Origin: Lumbricus rubellus | Lineage: Eukaryota; Annelida; Clitellata; Crassiclitellata; Lumbricidae | Length of the DNA stretch: 64,000 bases | Direction of reading: 5' to 3' | Assembly: GCA_945859605.1 (NCBI GenBank) | Contig: OX243824.1 | Location: 30,519,459 to 30,583,458 of the forward strand | In this document: piece after piece, positions 1 through 9,800 of the stretch | How positions within the stretch are numbered: the stretch's first letter is position 1 | Layout: the number at the start of each line of letters is the position of its first letter | Notes under the pieces: generated by a model | The model's database searches: none | Told to the model about the DNA's origin: nothing | Seen by the model: only the letters and a program-made list of their open reading frames with translations | Made by a program: the position numbers and the translations under genes

Positions 1-307
1 GCCCCAAACACCATCGTTTTGGTCTTATCTAAATTCATGTCAAGACCATACCTCTTTCCTTCGTCACTTAGCTTCTAAGGTGTACTTTCCAACCTCTGGA
101 TGTCTTCAATCTTCATCTATCAGGTCGATGTCGTTCCCAAAACACAGATTATTAATATTCTCTCCGCTTATCTTTACTCCTCCTTCTTCCTCCCCGGTCT
201 TGTCTAGTACTTTTTCCAAGAGAGTGATGAATATGTCTGATGAGATCGGGTCACCCTGTCTTGTGCCTCTGCCGATGCTGAACCATGGGCCAATCTCTCC
301 GCACATC
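1..307 (-). pseudogene. Non-LTR retrotransposon reverse transcriptase fragment (palm), 3' part
   Basis: Read on the minus strand this stretch carries reverse transcriptase palm motifs: GTRQGDPISSDIF, then INNLCFGNDIDLI (the position of the F/Y-A-D-D catalytic box, here with GND) and DMNLDKTKTMVFG. These are typical of LINE-type endonuclease/reverse transcriptase polyproteins. The frame is interrupted by stops, so it is a dead fragment cut by the window edge. Its upstream part continues at 669-950 on the other side of an inserted short element (308-660). Confidence 0.7.
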
Positions 308-660
308 CATAGGATTACGAGGTGGGGTCCAGGGGAGCAAATGTCCCCCAAAATTCGGGCAAGTATGTTTTTCGGGCAAGCAGAGCCGGGGAAATAGTAA
401 AAAAAGTTTTTTCCACGAGATTTCAACTCGATGACTAAAAAACGTAAACTTTTGGGGCAAGTCTGCGTTTTCGGGCAAGCAGACCCGGAAAAATAGTGAA
501 AATGAGTCTTTTTCGCGAGATTTCAACTGGCTGACTAAACAAAATGGTCATCAACTTTTTTCTGGGAAAGGTTGGATTTTCAATGACATTTCCGGTTTTA
601 TTTTTCGGGCACAAATCAAATCTTTGTCCCCCCACTGCTGAAGTCTCCCGTACGCCTATG
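308..660. mobile_element. hAT-like MITE, CATAGGCGTA family, copy 1
   Basis: The element begins CATAGGATTACG and ends with CGTACGCCTATG, an imperfect inverted repeat. It is flanked by a perfect 8-bp direct repeat CGCACATC (300-307 and 661-668), the target-site length of hAT transposons. The interior holds repeated GGGCAAG(C/T) motifs with CAGACCCGG, and a GATGACTAAA-type segment. It sits inside a reverse transcriptase pseudogene, so it is younger than that LINE copy. A second copy lies at 55021-55391. No coding capacity is visible; the short frames across it are chance. Confidence 0.75.
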
Positions 661-668
661 CGCACATC

Positions 669-950
669 CTTACTGCCGCCTTTGCATTGTCGTTAACTTT
701 TCTTAGTATTGTCTACTCCATAATTTTATTATGAGTTCAAGGTCGCCCATGTTACGCTGAGGTTAATGCTGTCAAGGCTTTTTGGAAATCGATGTTGTAT
801 ATTTTCTTGTCTCTTCTTCTAGCCTTCTCACCAAACAGTCTCAGTGTTATAAAGATTTGTTGAGTCGTATTTCTACTCTTTCTGAATCCGGTCAGTTTCA
901 CGACACTTTATATCACTTTATATCCGTGCAGATCATCTAATTCACTGTCC
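669..950 (-). pseudogene. Non-LTR reverse transcriptase fragment, upstream part
   Basis: On the minus strand the reading shows TTQQIFITLRLFGEKARRRD followed by KKIYNIDFQKAL, which is the conserved segment before the first catalytic aspartate of LINE reverse transcriptases (…DFQKAFD…). It belongs with the fragment at 1-307; the two are separated by the MITE at 308-660. The frame contains stops. Confidence 0.6.
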
Positions 951-1145
951 TTCAAATAAACATGCATCTGGATTCACTTTCGGCACGCATATAATACTTT
1001 GGCAGTGGTAGTCCCAAGCCTGGAGTAAGCAGGAGGGAACAATGTAAAACTGTAACAATGTAAAACTGTGTCATTAAACAGCAACTAATAAGCCACCCTA
1101 TCTCTACCTTTTCATTGTCACCGTCTTGTAAGTAGTGCATAATTA

Positions 1146-1460
1146 TTAACTGTTTTCCTCGCTGTGGTCGTCGTTGTCGTCATCATCATTATCATCCTCA
1201 TGATCACCATCACCACCAGCACCAGCACCAGCACCACCACCAGCAACCACCACCACCGCCGCCGCCGTCGCCGATAGCACCACCACAACCTCCACCACCG
1301 CTGCCACCTTTACCGGCACTACCACCACCACCACCATCACCACCACCACCACCACCACCACCACCATCACCACCACCACCACCACCACCACCACCACCAC
1401 CACCACCACCCCCACCATCATCACCACCACCACCACCACCACCACCACATCCATTGCTCT
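1146..1460. repeat. CCA/CACCAC trinucleotide microsatellite
   Basis: About 300 bases of nearly pure CCA/CAC triplets with a few GCC and ATC interruptions. The long minus-strand frame through it reads only valine, alanine and glycine and is a by-product of the repeat. Between 951 and 1145 I see nothing. Confidence 0.9.
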
Positions 1461-1544
1461 CCTACAAAACCGTCGGCGCTTTCGCCCAATTCTCAATTTA
1501 ACACAATAGCCACTTCAATATTCACTCCAATCTCGACTGCCGCA

Positions 1545-2000
1545 ATTCGCTATTCCATAACATAGATTCTCTTCAAATTAAACGCTTTCAAACAATCCAG
1601 AATTCTCTTGCCCGCGCTGTCACTAAGACTCCCAAACATCACCACATAACCCCTGTTCTCAAATCTCCTCATTGGCCGCGCATCTATTACAAAATTATAT
1701 CTCTAACTTACAACGCTCTTCAAACCTCTCAGCCCTCCTACATTCGTCAACTAATCACCATCCAACCGCCCAGGTCTACTCGCTCATCATCATATCTTTC
1801 TCTCTCTCGGCTTCCAGTATCATCCTCTCTGAAATTCTGCAACTGCTCCTTAGTCTATGCTGCACCAACTCTTTGGAACGGACTCCCAACATACCACCGC
1901 CTGTTCGCTCGTCCTCCTATCTCCCCAATCTCCCCTCCAAATTCAACCTCTCCTCCACTTGCACTCTCCACTCTCTTTCACGGTCAACGGGGAGACTTTG
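1545..2000 (+). pseudogene. LINE (L2/CR1-like) reverse transcriptase C-terminal remnant
   Basis: In shifting plus-strand frames the translation reads LQIKRFQTIQNSLARAVTKT, then HHITPVLKSPHWPRIYYKI, QPSYIRQL, TRSSSYLSL and AAPTLWNGLP. This string of motifs is the usual C-terminal end of L2/CR1-type LINE polyproteins. The pieces lie in at least two frames, so it is a decayed copy. A related C-terminal remnant lies on the minus strand at 47990-48640. Confidence 0.65.
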
Positions 2001-2140
2001 TTTCGTGGGCGGAGGAAATATTCTCTCCCCCGGAGACTTTATTTCAGAATATAGTCTCCGGGGGTGAATTTATTCTAGAACAGATCCTCCGGGGGAGAAT
2101 CTATTTTGAAATAAAGTCTCCGGGGGGAGACTCTGTCACG
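2000..2140. repeat. Repeated CTCCGGGGG/TTTATT hairpin-forming motif
   Basis: Four alternating copies of TCTCC(G)GGGGAGA-like cores separated by TTTATTNNAGAAT-type spacers. Adjacent copies are inverted with respect to each other, so the stretch can fold into stacked hairpins. It lies directly after the LINE remnant and could be part of that element's tail or a separate short repeat. It is not a bacterial terminator. Confidence 0.5.
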
Positions 2141-2399
2141 CGACACCGGCGCCCATGTCTCTCTCAGCGAAGGTGGACTAAACGGAATCACAATAATAAT
2201 TTTTATAAATGGTTAAGTTAAGAAAAACATAGAATAATAATAAATAATCAATTTCGCATCGTTTCATATCTGGACATTTACAAGCGCATCTCGCAGTACG
2301 AACAATTCAGAGGCACACTCCAGCGGCGCCGTCAGGATTTTTTTCTGTACGCACAACTTGCACAAAATAATATGAAGCAAACAACGATCGATACGAGCT

Positions 2400-2466
2400 T
2401 ATATATATATATATATGTATTATTTGTATGTATATATATATATATGCATTATGCATATACCGTATA
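2400..2466. repeat. TA-dinucleotide-rich tract
   Basis: Two runs of (AT)n joined by GTATTATTTGTATG, with ATGCATTATGCAT at the end. A simple repeat with palindromic character. The flanks 2141-2399 and 2467-2574 show nothing recognisable. Confidence 0.7.
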
Positions 2467-2574
2467 TGACTACTGGCGATTATGAGGTATTACCAGCATA
2501 AGCTTTTTGCTCCATTTTTGGTATACGCAGTGCTTAAAGTGTAAAAAAAGAAGTGCCAAGACGCTGTATTGTAA

Positions 2575-3125
2575 TTGGTCGTCAGTGGCGGCGCCGAAGG
2601 CGCGAAGTTGCGAGTGCCGAAGGCACGAAGCCCGTCCCGACTAAGGGGTTTGGGGGAGCGTCGTAAGCCCCCCCAGCGGGGTCTGGGGCGGAGCCCCAGC
2701 GACAAGCGCATTTTTGGCTGTGTCGACCTCAAATGGAGCCATTTTAGGCTCTTTTTTGCCAGCTATTTGTGAATGATGAAGTCGCGAAAACTTCAAAAAT
2801 AAGTGGTTTTTTAGTGTCGCAAGCTACCAGGATAACAATAGAAACCAAAATGTTAGTGTAAAAGAGAAAGGCTTCTGTCTTTACCGTAAGCTCCCGCAGT
2901 GGGGTCTCGGGCGGAGCCCCAGCGACCAGCGCATTTTTGGCTGTGTCGACCCCAAATGGAGCCATTTTTAGGCAATCATGGCCGGTCGTCCGTAACTGCA
3001 TGGACGCCGTCCATGCCGTCATGGACGACCGTCCAGGCAGTGCTGGCCAAATAAGTGGCAGGACGGCGTCCATCCTCGAAAATAACTGCCTGGACGCCGT
3101 TCATGACCGTCCTGGCACACTTTAA
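2575..3125. repeat. GC-rich interspersed repeat with internal direct duplication
   Basis: A GC-rich island in AT-rich DNA. The segment GCGGAGCCCCAGCGAC(A/C)A followed by GCGCATTTTTGGCTGTGTCG occurs twice (about 2690-2730 and 2915-2955). The part 2998-3110 contains several GGACGCCGTCCATG-type palindromes. It looks like a non-coding transposon or duplicated repeat; no coding motif was found. Confidence 0.5.
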
Positions 3126-3247
3126 GCCCTGGGTATACCCATAGAGGTTACACTTTTTCACAGTTTAAACAGGCCTAGCTACTAACAAAGCGTTTCAAAA
3201 TTCATTCGCAAGCCAGTTATAGTTTAACTATTTATGAAGTATAGAAC

Positions 3248-4678
3248 CTAACCGGTGTAGGCCTAAAGGCTTCAAATTATTACCCCTCCTAAACATTACC
3301 CCCCCCCCCCATGCAAACTGTAATTTGCATCAATCATCGCATTTATTGCACTACAAATATCAGAAAAATTATCCCGCTTTTTGTTTTGGTCTGAAGATTT
3401 TCATGCGTCATCCTACTTCGTGGTTTGTTATCAATATTTTCATATGTACCCGGTAACTAAAATACTAAATCGCCGCTGAAGTTACATGGAGAAATGTCTT
3501 CGAGGCTATTATTTTTTTCCGATTAAAAATTGATAACAAACCACGAAGTGGGATGATGGATGAAAATCTTCAGACCATAACAAAAAGCGGTGACAGGACA
3601 ATTACCCCCTGGACAATTACCCCCCAGACAATTACCCCCCGACAATTACCCCCTGGACAATTACCCCCCCTCCAGGACAATTACCCCCCGGACAACTACC
3701 CCCCGTGCCAATTACCTTCCGGACAATTACCCCCCGTGCCAAAAAATTAAATCTATCTCATGTTAAACGCCTACCTAATTAAATATTTAAATGTTATTGA
3801 TAGAGTTATGACTTTAGTTAGCATAATAACTAAGCAAGGTTAAGAGCAACTCCACGAAGATATAGGCAAGTTATTGTTAAACGTTCAAGAAAAATACTAA
3901 ATCAAATAAAATCTATAAACGGTTCTAAGCTAACGTGTGAAAAAGGTTAAAGGTTCAAGAAAACTTCAACGTGTTAAACGCCTGCTTAATAAAATATTTA
4001 AATGTTATCGATAGAGTTCTGCCTATTTTTGTACTCAAATGAAACGACCCCATTTTGCTAAATTCTTGTGTTTCTTCTGTTTCACGTAAAGAAAACCTTC
4101 GAAACTACGTTATCTTTCCATCTCAGATTTAGAAAATTCCATCATTACCAGATATCTAAATTAAGTAGACTGTGTGTAAGCTAACTCCATATTGCATTGA
4201 ATAAGTATTGTAGAGTGAGATAGTGAAGAAAGATGGCTATACCACAATAGGCTCTAAAGTTAATTTAGGATAGGCTTAGGCAGCGCTGAACGTCCGACAA
4301 ATACAAAGAGACTGGTAAAGAGATTAACGCGTGAGAGAACAAGCTCACACTGTGTCACTGGGGGTAATTGTCCGGGGGGGTAATTGGTACAGAGGGTAGT
4401 TGTCCGGGGGGTAATTGGCACGGGGGGTAGTAGTCCGAGGGGTAATTGTCCTGGGGGGTAATTGTCCAGGGGGTAATTGTCGGGGGGTAATTGTCCGGGG
4501 GGTAATTGTCCAGGGGTAATTGCCTAGAACCCAAGAAGCTGGGTGATTTTTCTGATTTTTTTAGTGCACTAAATGCGATAATTGATGCAAATCTAGTGTC
4601 CGGGGGGTAATCTCAAACCGGTTTCAAGTTACCGGGTGGTAATGTTTAGGAGGGGGTAATTTGAAACCTTTACACCGG
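3248..4678. mobile_element. Foldback-type DNA element with GGGGGTAATTG arms
   Basis: The two ends are inverted copies of each other. Left reads CCGGTGTAGGCCTAAAGGCT and then a CCCCTCCTAAACATTACC stretch; the reverse complement of the right end reads CCGGTGTAAAGGTTTCAAAT and the same CCCCTCCTAAACATTACC. Inside each arm are many copies of GGACAATTACCCCC or its complement (about 3595-3740 and 4365-4530). The ~600-bp centre contains a duplicated ATATTTAAATGTTAT(T/C)GATAGAGTT segment and no coding region. The left arm has six extra bases, GGCCTA, compared with the right arm. A related element is at 14575-15480. Confidence 0.7.
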
Positions 4679-4731
4679 CATACGAAGATATACCCGAAGA
4701 CGCTCAATGCCAAGATGGCTCTCTATTAGAG

Positions 4732-4732
<1 letters not shown>

Positions 4733-4769
<37 letters not shown>
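4733..4769. repeat. (GTAA)n microsatellite
   Basis: Nine GTAA units in a row immediately right of the foldback element. 4770-5060 is AT-rich with no recognised feature. Confidence 0.9.
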
Positions 4770-5059
4770 CATATTCTAAAGATTATAAAATTTCAATAGA
4801 TTCAATAGAATTTCATCGCTTATAATATTTCACGCTTTAATTCTTTAATTTACAATTTGTAAATTTTTTTTAGCTTTTCCGCGCTGTACGCACTTGCGTA
4901 AGTGCGTACGCCTAACGGCGCCCCTGGCACACTCAGTTCAGCAACTCCGCGGGAAAAGCAGGCGACTTCAGGAGACGAGTAGACGAAGACATAAGCTTAA
5001 ATTTAAACCGCAGGGGAGGGATAAGTCATTGTCATTCTAAGCACAGAGGAATAATTATC

Positions 5060-5460
5060 ATTATTGCGAGAGGGGAGACAGGACTGGATGGAAAGGAAAG
5101 AGGTCGGGAGGTAGTGGATGGAAATGGGTGGGGAATACGGAAAGATTTGGGGGAATGTGGGGGAAGGTATACGGTGGGACAGGATGGTGGTAGAGGGGAA
5201 CGAAGGGTGGGAAGAAGGGGGTACTTTTATGGGGCCGTGTCTTGTTTACGGCATACATAGGAAGAGACGTGTGTTATTGCAGGGTAGAGGACGAGAGGGA
5301 TGGATGGGGACATGAGGGGCAGAGACGGTAGTGCTCGGGGAAGGAGGGTTAGAAGAAACTGGAGAGGAAGGAGGGAGAAAGGAAAGGGGGGAACGGGAGT
5401 GGACGGGAAAGAAAGGTTGGAATAAAGAGGAAGGAGAGAGGAGGTATAGCGATGGGTAGG
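5060..5460. repeat. 400-base polypurine-rich tract
   Basis: The plus strand is overwhelmingly G and A here (GGAAAGG, GGGAGG and similar words), far from the surrounding AT-rich base composition. Frames on both strands run through it only because purine-rich DNA lacks stops. It may be the tail of an old retroelement on the minus strand, but no motif proves this. Confidence 0.5.
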
Positions 5461-5666
5461 AGTAGGGATGACAGACTTTAACGAGGATCGTGTCTTACTT
5501 GCAGCAGACGCCTTAACTATATATGTAATATAAAGACATTATGCCACAGAATAAATCTGGGCGAACAACGCTAGTTCTCTAATACATATATTATGTCTAT
5601 TAACACATTTTAAGTTTGCTCTGTGGCTGCCAATTATAGGCGATAATTATGCTCTGATCAATATTC

Positions 5667-6206
5667 CGAGTGCCAACAGCACAGACGTCGTATCTACACT
5701 TTTTTTAGAAAATCACTTTTTGACGGTATTCGATGCGTAAAATTATTCTTCACAGCCTCACAAATGTTGTATGTACATACGATGAATATGCAGTAAGATA
5801 TCGTTCAGAAACTGAATGTCGTATCTGCAATGATAAGGGCACAAATGTCGTATCTGCCAAATATACGACATTTGTGCAGTAACGTCTGCCGCATATACGA
5901 CATTTGTGCAGTAGTTTTTGTCACTTACGACATCTGTGCAGTAGGCTATATTCGGTCACCGGATCAGGACGTTTGGGCGCCGCCGTTTGGGCACAGATGT
6001 CGTATATGACCTTTAATTACATTTTAAAGTCTTTTCGTTATGCTGCTGCATAAAAGACACTGACAATATCACTTGCTGAATCAAAATAAACGTTTTGGCT
6101 ATTTCACTTTTTATGAAAAAGGAACATGCATTTTGCAAAAACGTTTTTTCTATTTCCTGAAGAATTTTGGTTTTTGCACATACGACGTCTGTGCTGTTAG
6201 CACTCG
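5667..6206. mobile_element. 540-bp MITE with TACGACATTTGTGC repeats
   Basis: The ends are inverted repeats of about 30 bp: left CGAGTGCCAACAGCACAGAC and the complement of the right end CGAGTGCTAACAGCACAGAC, both continuing with GTCGTAT. The direct repeat ATTC (5663-5666 and 6207-6210) flanks it. Inside, ACGACATTTGTGCAGTA or close variants recur at about 5870, 5895 and 5925, and their complement at 5830-5850 and 5990. There is no coding capacity. It lies just upstream of the EGF-gene promoter region. Confidence 0.75.
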
Positions 6207-6599
6207 ATTCTCTGTTTAAGTTGCGTGCTTGTCTGCTCGCCTACTACAAATAGGACTAAACGAATTTGATTGATTCTAAAAACAACGCCCACAACGCTGC
6301 TGGCATTGAATGACATTCGTGGTCATCAGCATTTGTCTCTTATAATAATTATGGTAGAAATACTAATGTCCTGCCTCCCCCGGTTGTTTTTACATGATTC
6401 TCGTTCTTTTTTTACCACTGAATGTTGTTGATTTTCCGAAAACACACGAATCCTGCCAATATTCCCTCTAAGTATTAGGCCTGCAGGAAGTGGTCATTCG
6501 CTAATCAAATTAATCCTGAAAGATTAATGAGCTTGTCGATTTCAAATGAGGACAACCATTACTTCTGACTACGAGCCTTCTTATCGTTGACGATGCCAA

Positions 6600-6840
6600 A
6601 GTTTAAGGATCACAATGTGATATCAAGTGACCTCAAGTGGCAGTCTCTAATAGGGCCTACAGATTTTGCTCTGTGTACATAATGTCATGCAGGTTATCAT
6701 TCATTTTACTGATTAGGTTCACTTATCACAAATGGCCTGCCTCCTGTAGGCCTACGTGAGAGAATTGAGCCTACTATCGACTTCTCTTTTTCATCAGAAT
6801 AAGACAAAGAGTCGATCTGCAAGCACATTCGATATCGAAC
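6600..6840 (+). promoter_or_regulatory. Putative promoter/5' region of EGF-repeat gene 1, conserved with gene 2
   Basis: The 240 bases before the start codon align with the region before gene 2 (about 50505-50753). Shared blocks in the same order are TCAAGTG(A/G)CAGT, TTGCTCTGTGTACA, CTGTAGGC(C)TA and GTCGATCTGC. Conservation of a non-coding block between paralogs separated by heavy transposon invasion suggests cis-regulatory or 5' UTR function. No TATA box is obvious. Confidence 0.5.
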
Positions 6841-6877
6841 ATGGACAGCCCAATTAAATCAATTTGGATATTAGGAG
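6841..6877 (+). CDS. Gene 1 exon 1: start codon and first half of signal peptide
   Basis: ATG followed by 12 codons reading [12 protein letters not shown], then a GTTAGT splice donor. Joined to exon 2 ([11 protein letters not shown]) it forms a hydrophobic signal-peptide core. Gene 2 exon 1 (MKLFCILG with donor GTTAGC) matches in structure, which supports the call although the exon is only 37 nt. Confidence 0.65.
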
Positions 6878-9800
6878 GTTAGTATACTTAACAATATAAC
6901 ATGTATCTTCTTCTTCTTCTTTCTCTCTTCCGTCAGTCATGTGACGACGATGAGGCTTTCACATGACTTCTCCAGACTTGTCTATTTCTGATGAGATCCT
7001 TTGCTCTTGGCATACTGATATCCATCATCTTCAGATCCTCTCTGACGTTGTCCATCCAAGTCTTTGGTTGTCTTCCTCTGCTTCTCTCTCCTTCTATATG
7101 CCCGTGCAGGGCCGCGAGTGGTAGTCTTTTTCCCTCCATGCGCTCCACATGACCGAACCATCTGAGCCGTCTTTTCCTGATTTTTTCCACTACCGTTTCT
7201 TCTGCGCCCAGCTCCTCTCTTGTCTTCTCGTTCCTGATTCTCTCCCTCCTGCTTCTGCCCTTGATTCTCCTCAGCCAACCCATTTCAGCCACCAGCAATC
7301 TTCTCTCGTCCTCTCTACGCAGACACCAGCACTCCGAACCATACAGCAGTACTGGTACCACTAAGGTTTCATAGAGTTTCATCTTGGTTTTGATCGAGAT
7401 GCTCTTTGTCCTCCACATTTTGCCCAGTGTACCAAATACCGCACATGCTAGGCCGATCCTTCTCTTGATGTCCTCCGTACATTTTCCATCCTCTGTTATT
7501 TGCCCTCCTAAGTATACAAACTTCGTGACCTGCTCCAGTATTCTGCCATCTAAAGTTACTTCCAGCTCCTTATGTTGTTTTCCTATTATCATTGTTTTTG
7601 TTTTTTCCGCGTTTATCTTCAATCCCATTCTCCTGCTACTCTCATCCACCTTGTCCGTTAATTCCTGTAACTTTTGTTGCGAGTTGGCTATTATGTCATG
7701 TATAGGCTACATCTAATCCTTAAAAAGAATGATAGACAACTGAAAAGTGCGATCTGGATAGAGCTGCAGTTTAAGTAGGCTACTTTAGTCATTATAATAA
7801 GTATAATGACTAAAGTTATAAGTCTTAGCACCAAAACTTTTTCCGTAAAATTATGTTACCATGGAATATGTATATAAATATGAATGTAACTACCTACCTG
7901 ACTCCATCAAAGCAAAATCGATAGCCACGAATCAAGCTCCGTAGTGGAGCCTCATTCGTGACGATCGATTTTGTTTTGATTGGGCGCCTGTGAATACGCT
8001 GGTTCTTTGGACTTTTCTTTGTGGGCGCTGTGGAACTTCCAAGTAGGCTATACGATTACGATTTTCTAGCTATCAATGAACTTAGGTCTAATGCGTTATA
8101 GTCACCGTATTTACGAGCAAACATTCGTCCAGCAGAACTCTGCTAAACTGTCACAATATCCATCGACTTACATTATGAATTTTGTGGAAAGACCTCGACC
8201 CCATTGCAGATGACCAGTCAGAAAGAATCATTAACACCGCACCTTTTTAATCTTTCAAAATCGACTCTAAGGACTGCAGGGAGCATGTGCTCTTGCTGCT
8301 TCGTCACATCTTGTACAAGTGAAGAACTTTGTCAAGGCACTGAACAAAGCGGATAAGGGTTCAAGTACTTAAGAAGCAAGTTTCCTCACATATGTGAAAC
8401 CAAGATACGAAAAGGCATAGGGTAATTTGGGGTTGCATGGACCCTGGGGTTATGGACCACCGTGAGAAACAACTATTTCAAGCAGTCACTCGCATTTAAT
8501 CAAGTTTATTTGCGTGAATGCTTTATTTTTTAGCGCAAAATGTATCCAACGGACATTGTTTGGCTGATTTACGATTTAAAAATGATATCACAAGTTAATG
8601 TTTTTCGTCAATTATTATCTGTTCCTGACAATTTGCCAACCACGATGACGACAAGTTGCAGGTGGTGGAAATAGGCTATGCAACCAACATAGCATTTTTT
8701 CCGTTGAAATGTCGCGCTGTTGGAAACCGTATGTTATAATTATTTTCATGGAACGTGAGCGATAATATGTTGTTTATCTGTCGCTGCAACCGTGGTTCAT
8801 GTTTGGGGTTGTATGGACCCACGCAGGGCTGTACTGGTAAATTTCGAGTTGAGTACGCGATGACCGGGAGAAAAACGAACAATTTTTTTGGTTAGAAAAT
8901 TCTGACGACCTTTTTTAGTCATCCTGTCGAAATATTCAGGAAGTATCCGCCAATATCCCGTCCGAAAAGCTGATGACCTGTTTTAGTCATTCGCTCACAA
9001 TTTCTGCAAGAATACACCTAAATAACAGCGTGTACCAGTGTACCTTGCTGTTTACCCGCGTATACCCCGTTTTTTTCGGGAGGTCAGTACACGCTGTATA
9101 CCCGCGTAGGCCTAATACCCTTGTGTACAGCCCTGTTTCCAATATGTTTTAGCAATTGTGCATACAGCAGCCTAATGAGGAAAGCTTAATATCTCATATG
9201 AGTGTGGTATAAGAAGTGCAGGAGTGAGAAAATGGGGCTAAGAAGTGAAGAATCATGTTACTGAAGAAGTGTATAAATTGAGTAATAAAAAATGTGGAAA
9301 ATGAAATACAGATCAGACACTCTTGAGCCAGGATGCATCTGGTTTAAGTTGCGGCTGTTGAAGAGACATCGAAGACCTCAAGGTTGGCGCGGATTGACGC
9401 CTAATTAAAACGTCCTTCATGTAAGGCGGTCGCTTCTGTTTGAGCCTTAATTATACTAGGCCTACATGACATGTGCTCCAATGGGTGGCGACTCTTTCAT
9501 CCCTGATTAGTAGGCTAACTATTTACTGCTTGGCGGGCGTCTTCTGATTGATCCCTAATTATACCACATGTGCTCGGATGGGTGGGTGGTCGGTATAATT
9601 ATATTTGATCGCTAATCTGTATTATATTTCCGAAAGTTTGTCATTCTGTTGCGATGTAGGTCGGTCGCAAGAAAACCTTTGTGGTAGAATCGGTTTACAA
9701 AAATCGTCTCGGAGTCTGTCATAATGCACGAGAAGAGGCGGAATATGAGCAATGACGTCATACACTCTTGCAACCTTTTCTTTTCATTCAAGACATGATT

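Noticed and set aside
1146..1496. Long minus-strand frame of valine/alanine
   Set aside because: It is the translation of a CCA microsatellite and has no protein-like composition.
2000..2140. Rho-independent terminator
   Set aside because: The hairpins are repeated GGGGGAGA motifs in a eukaryotic repeat region with no bacterial gene nearby.
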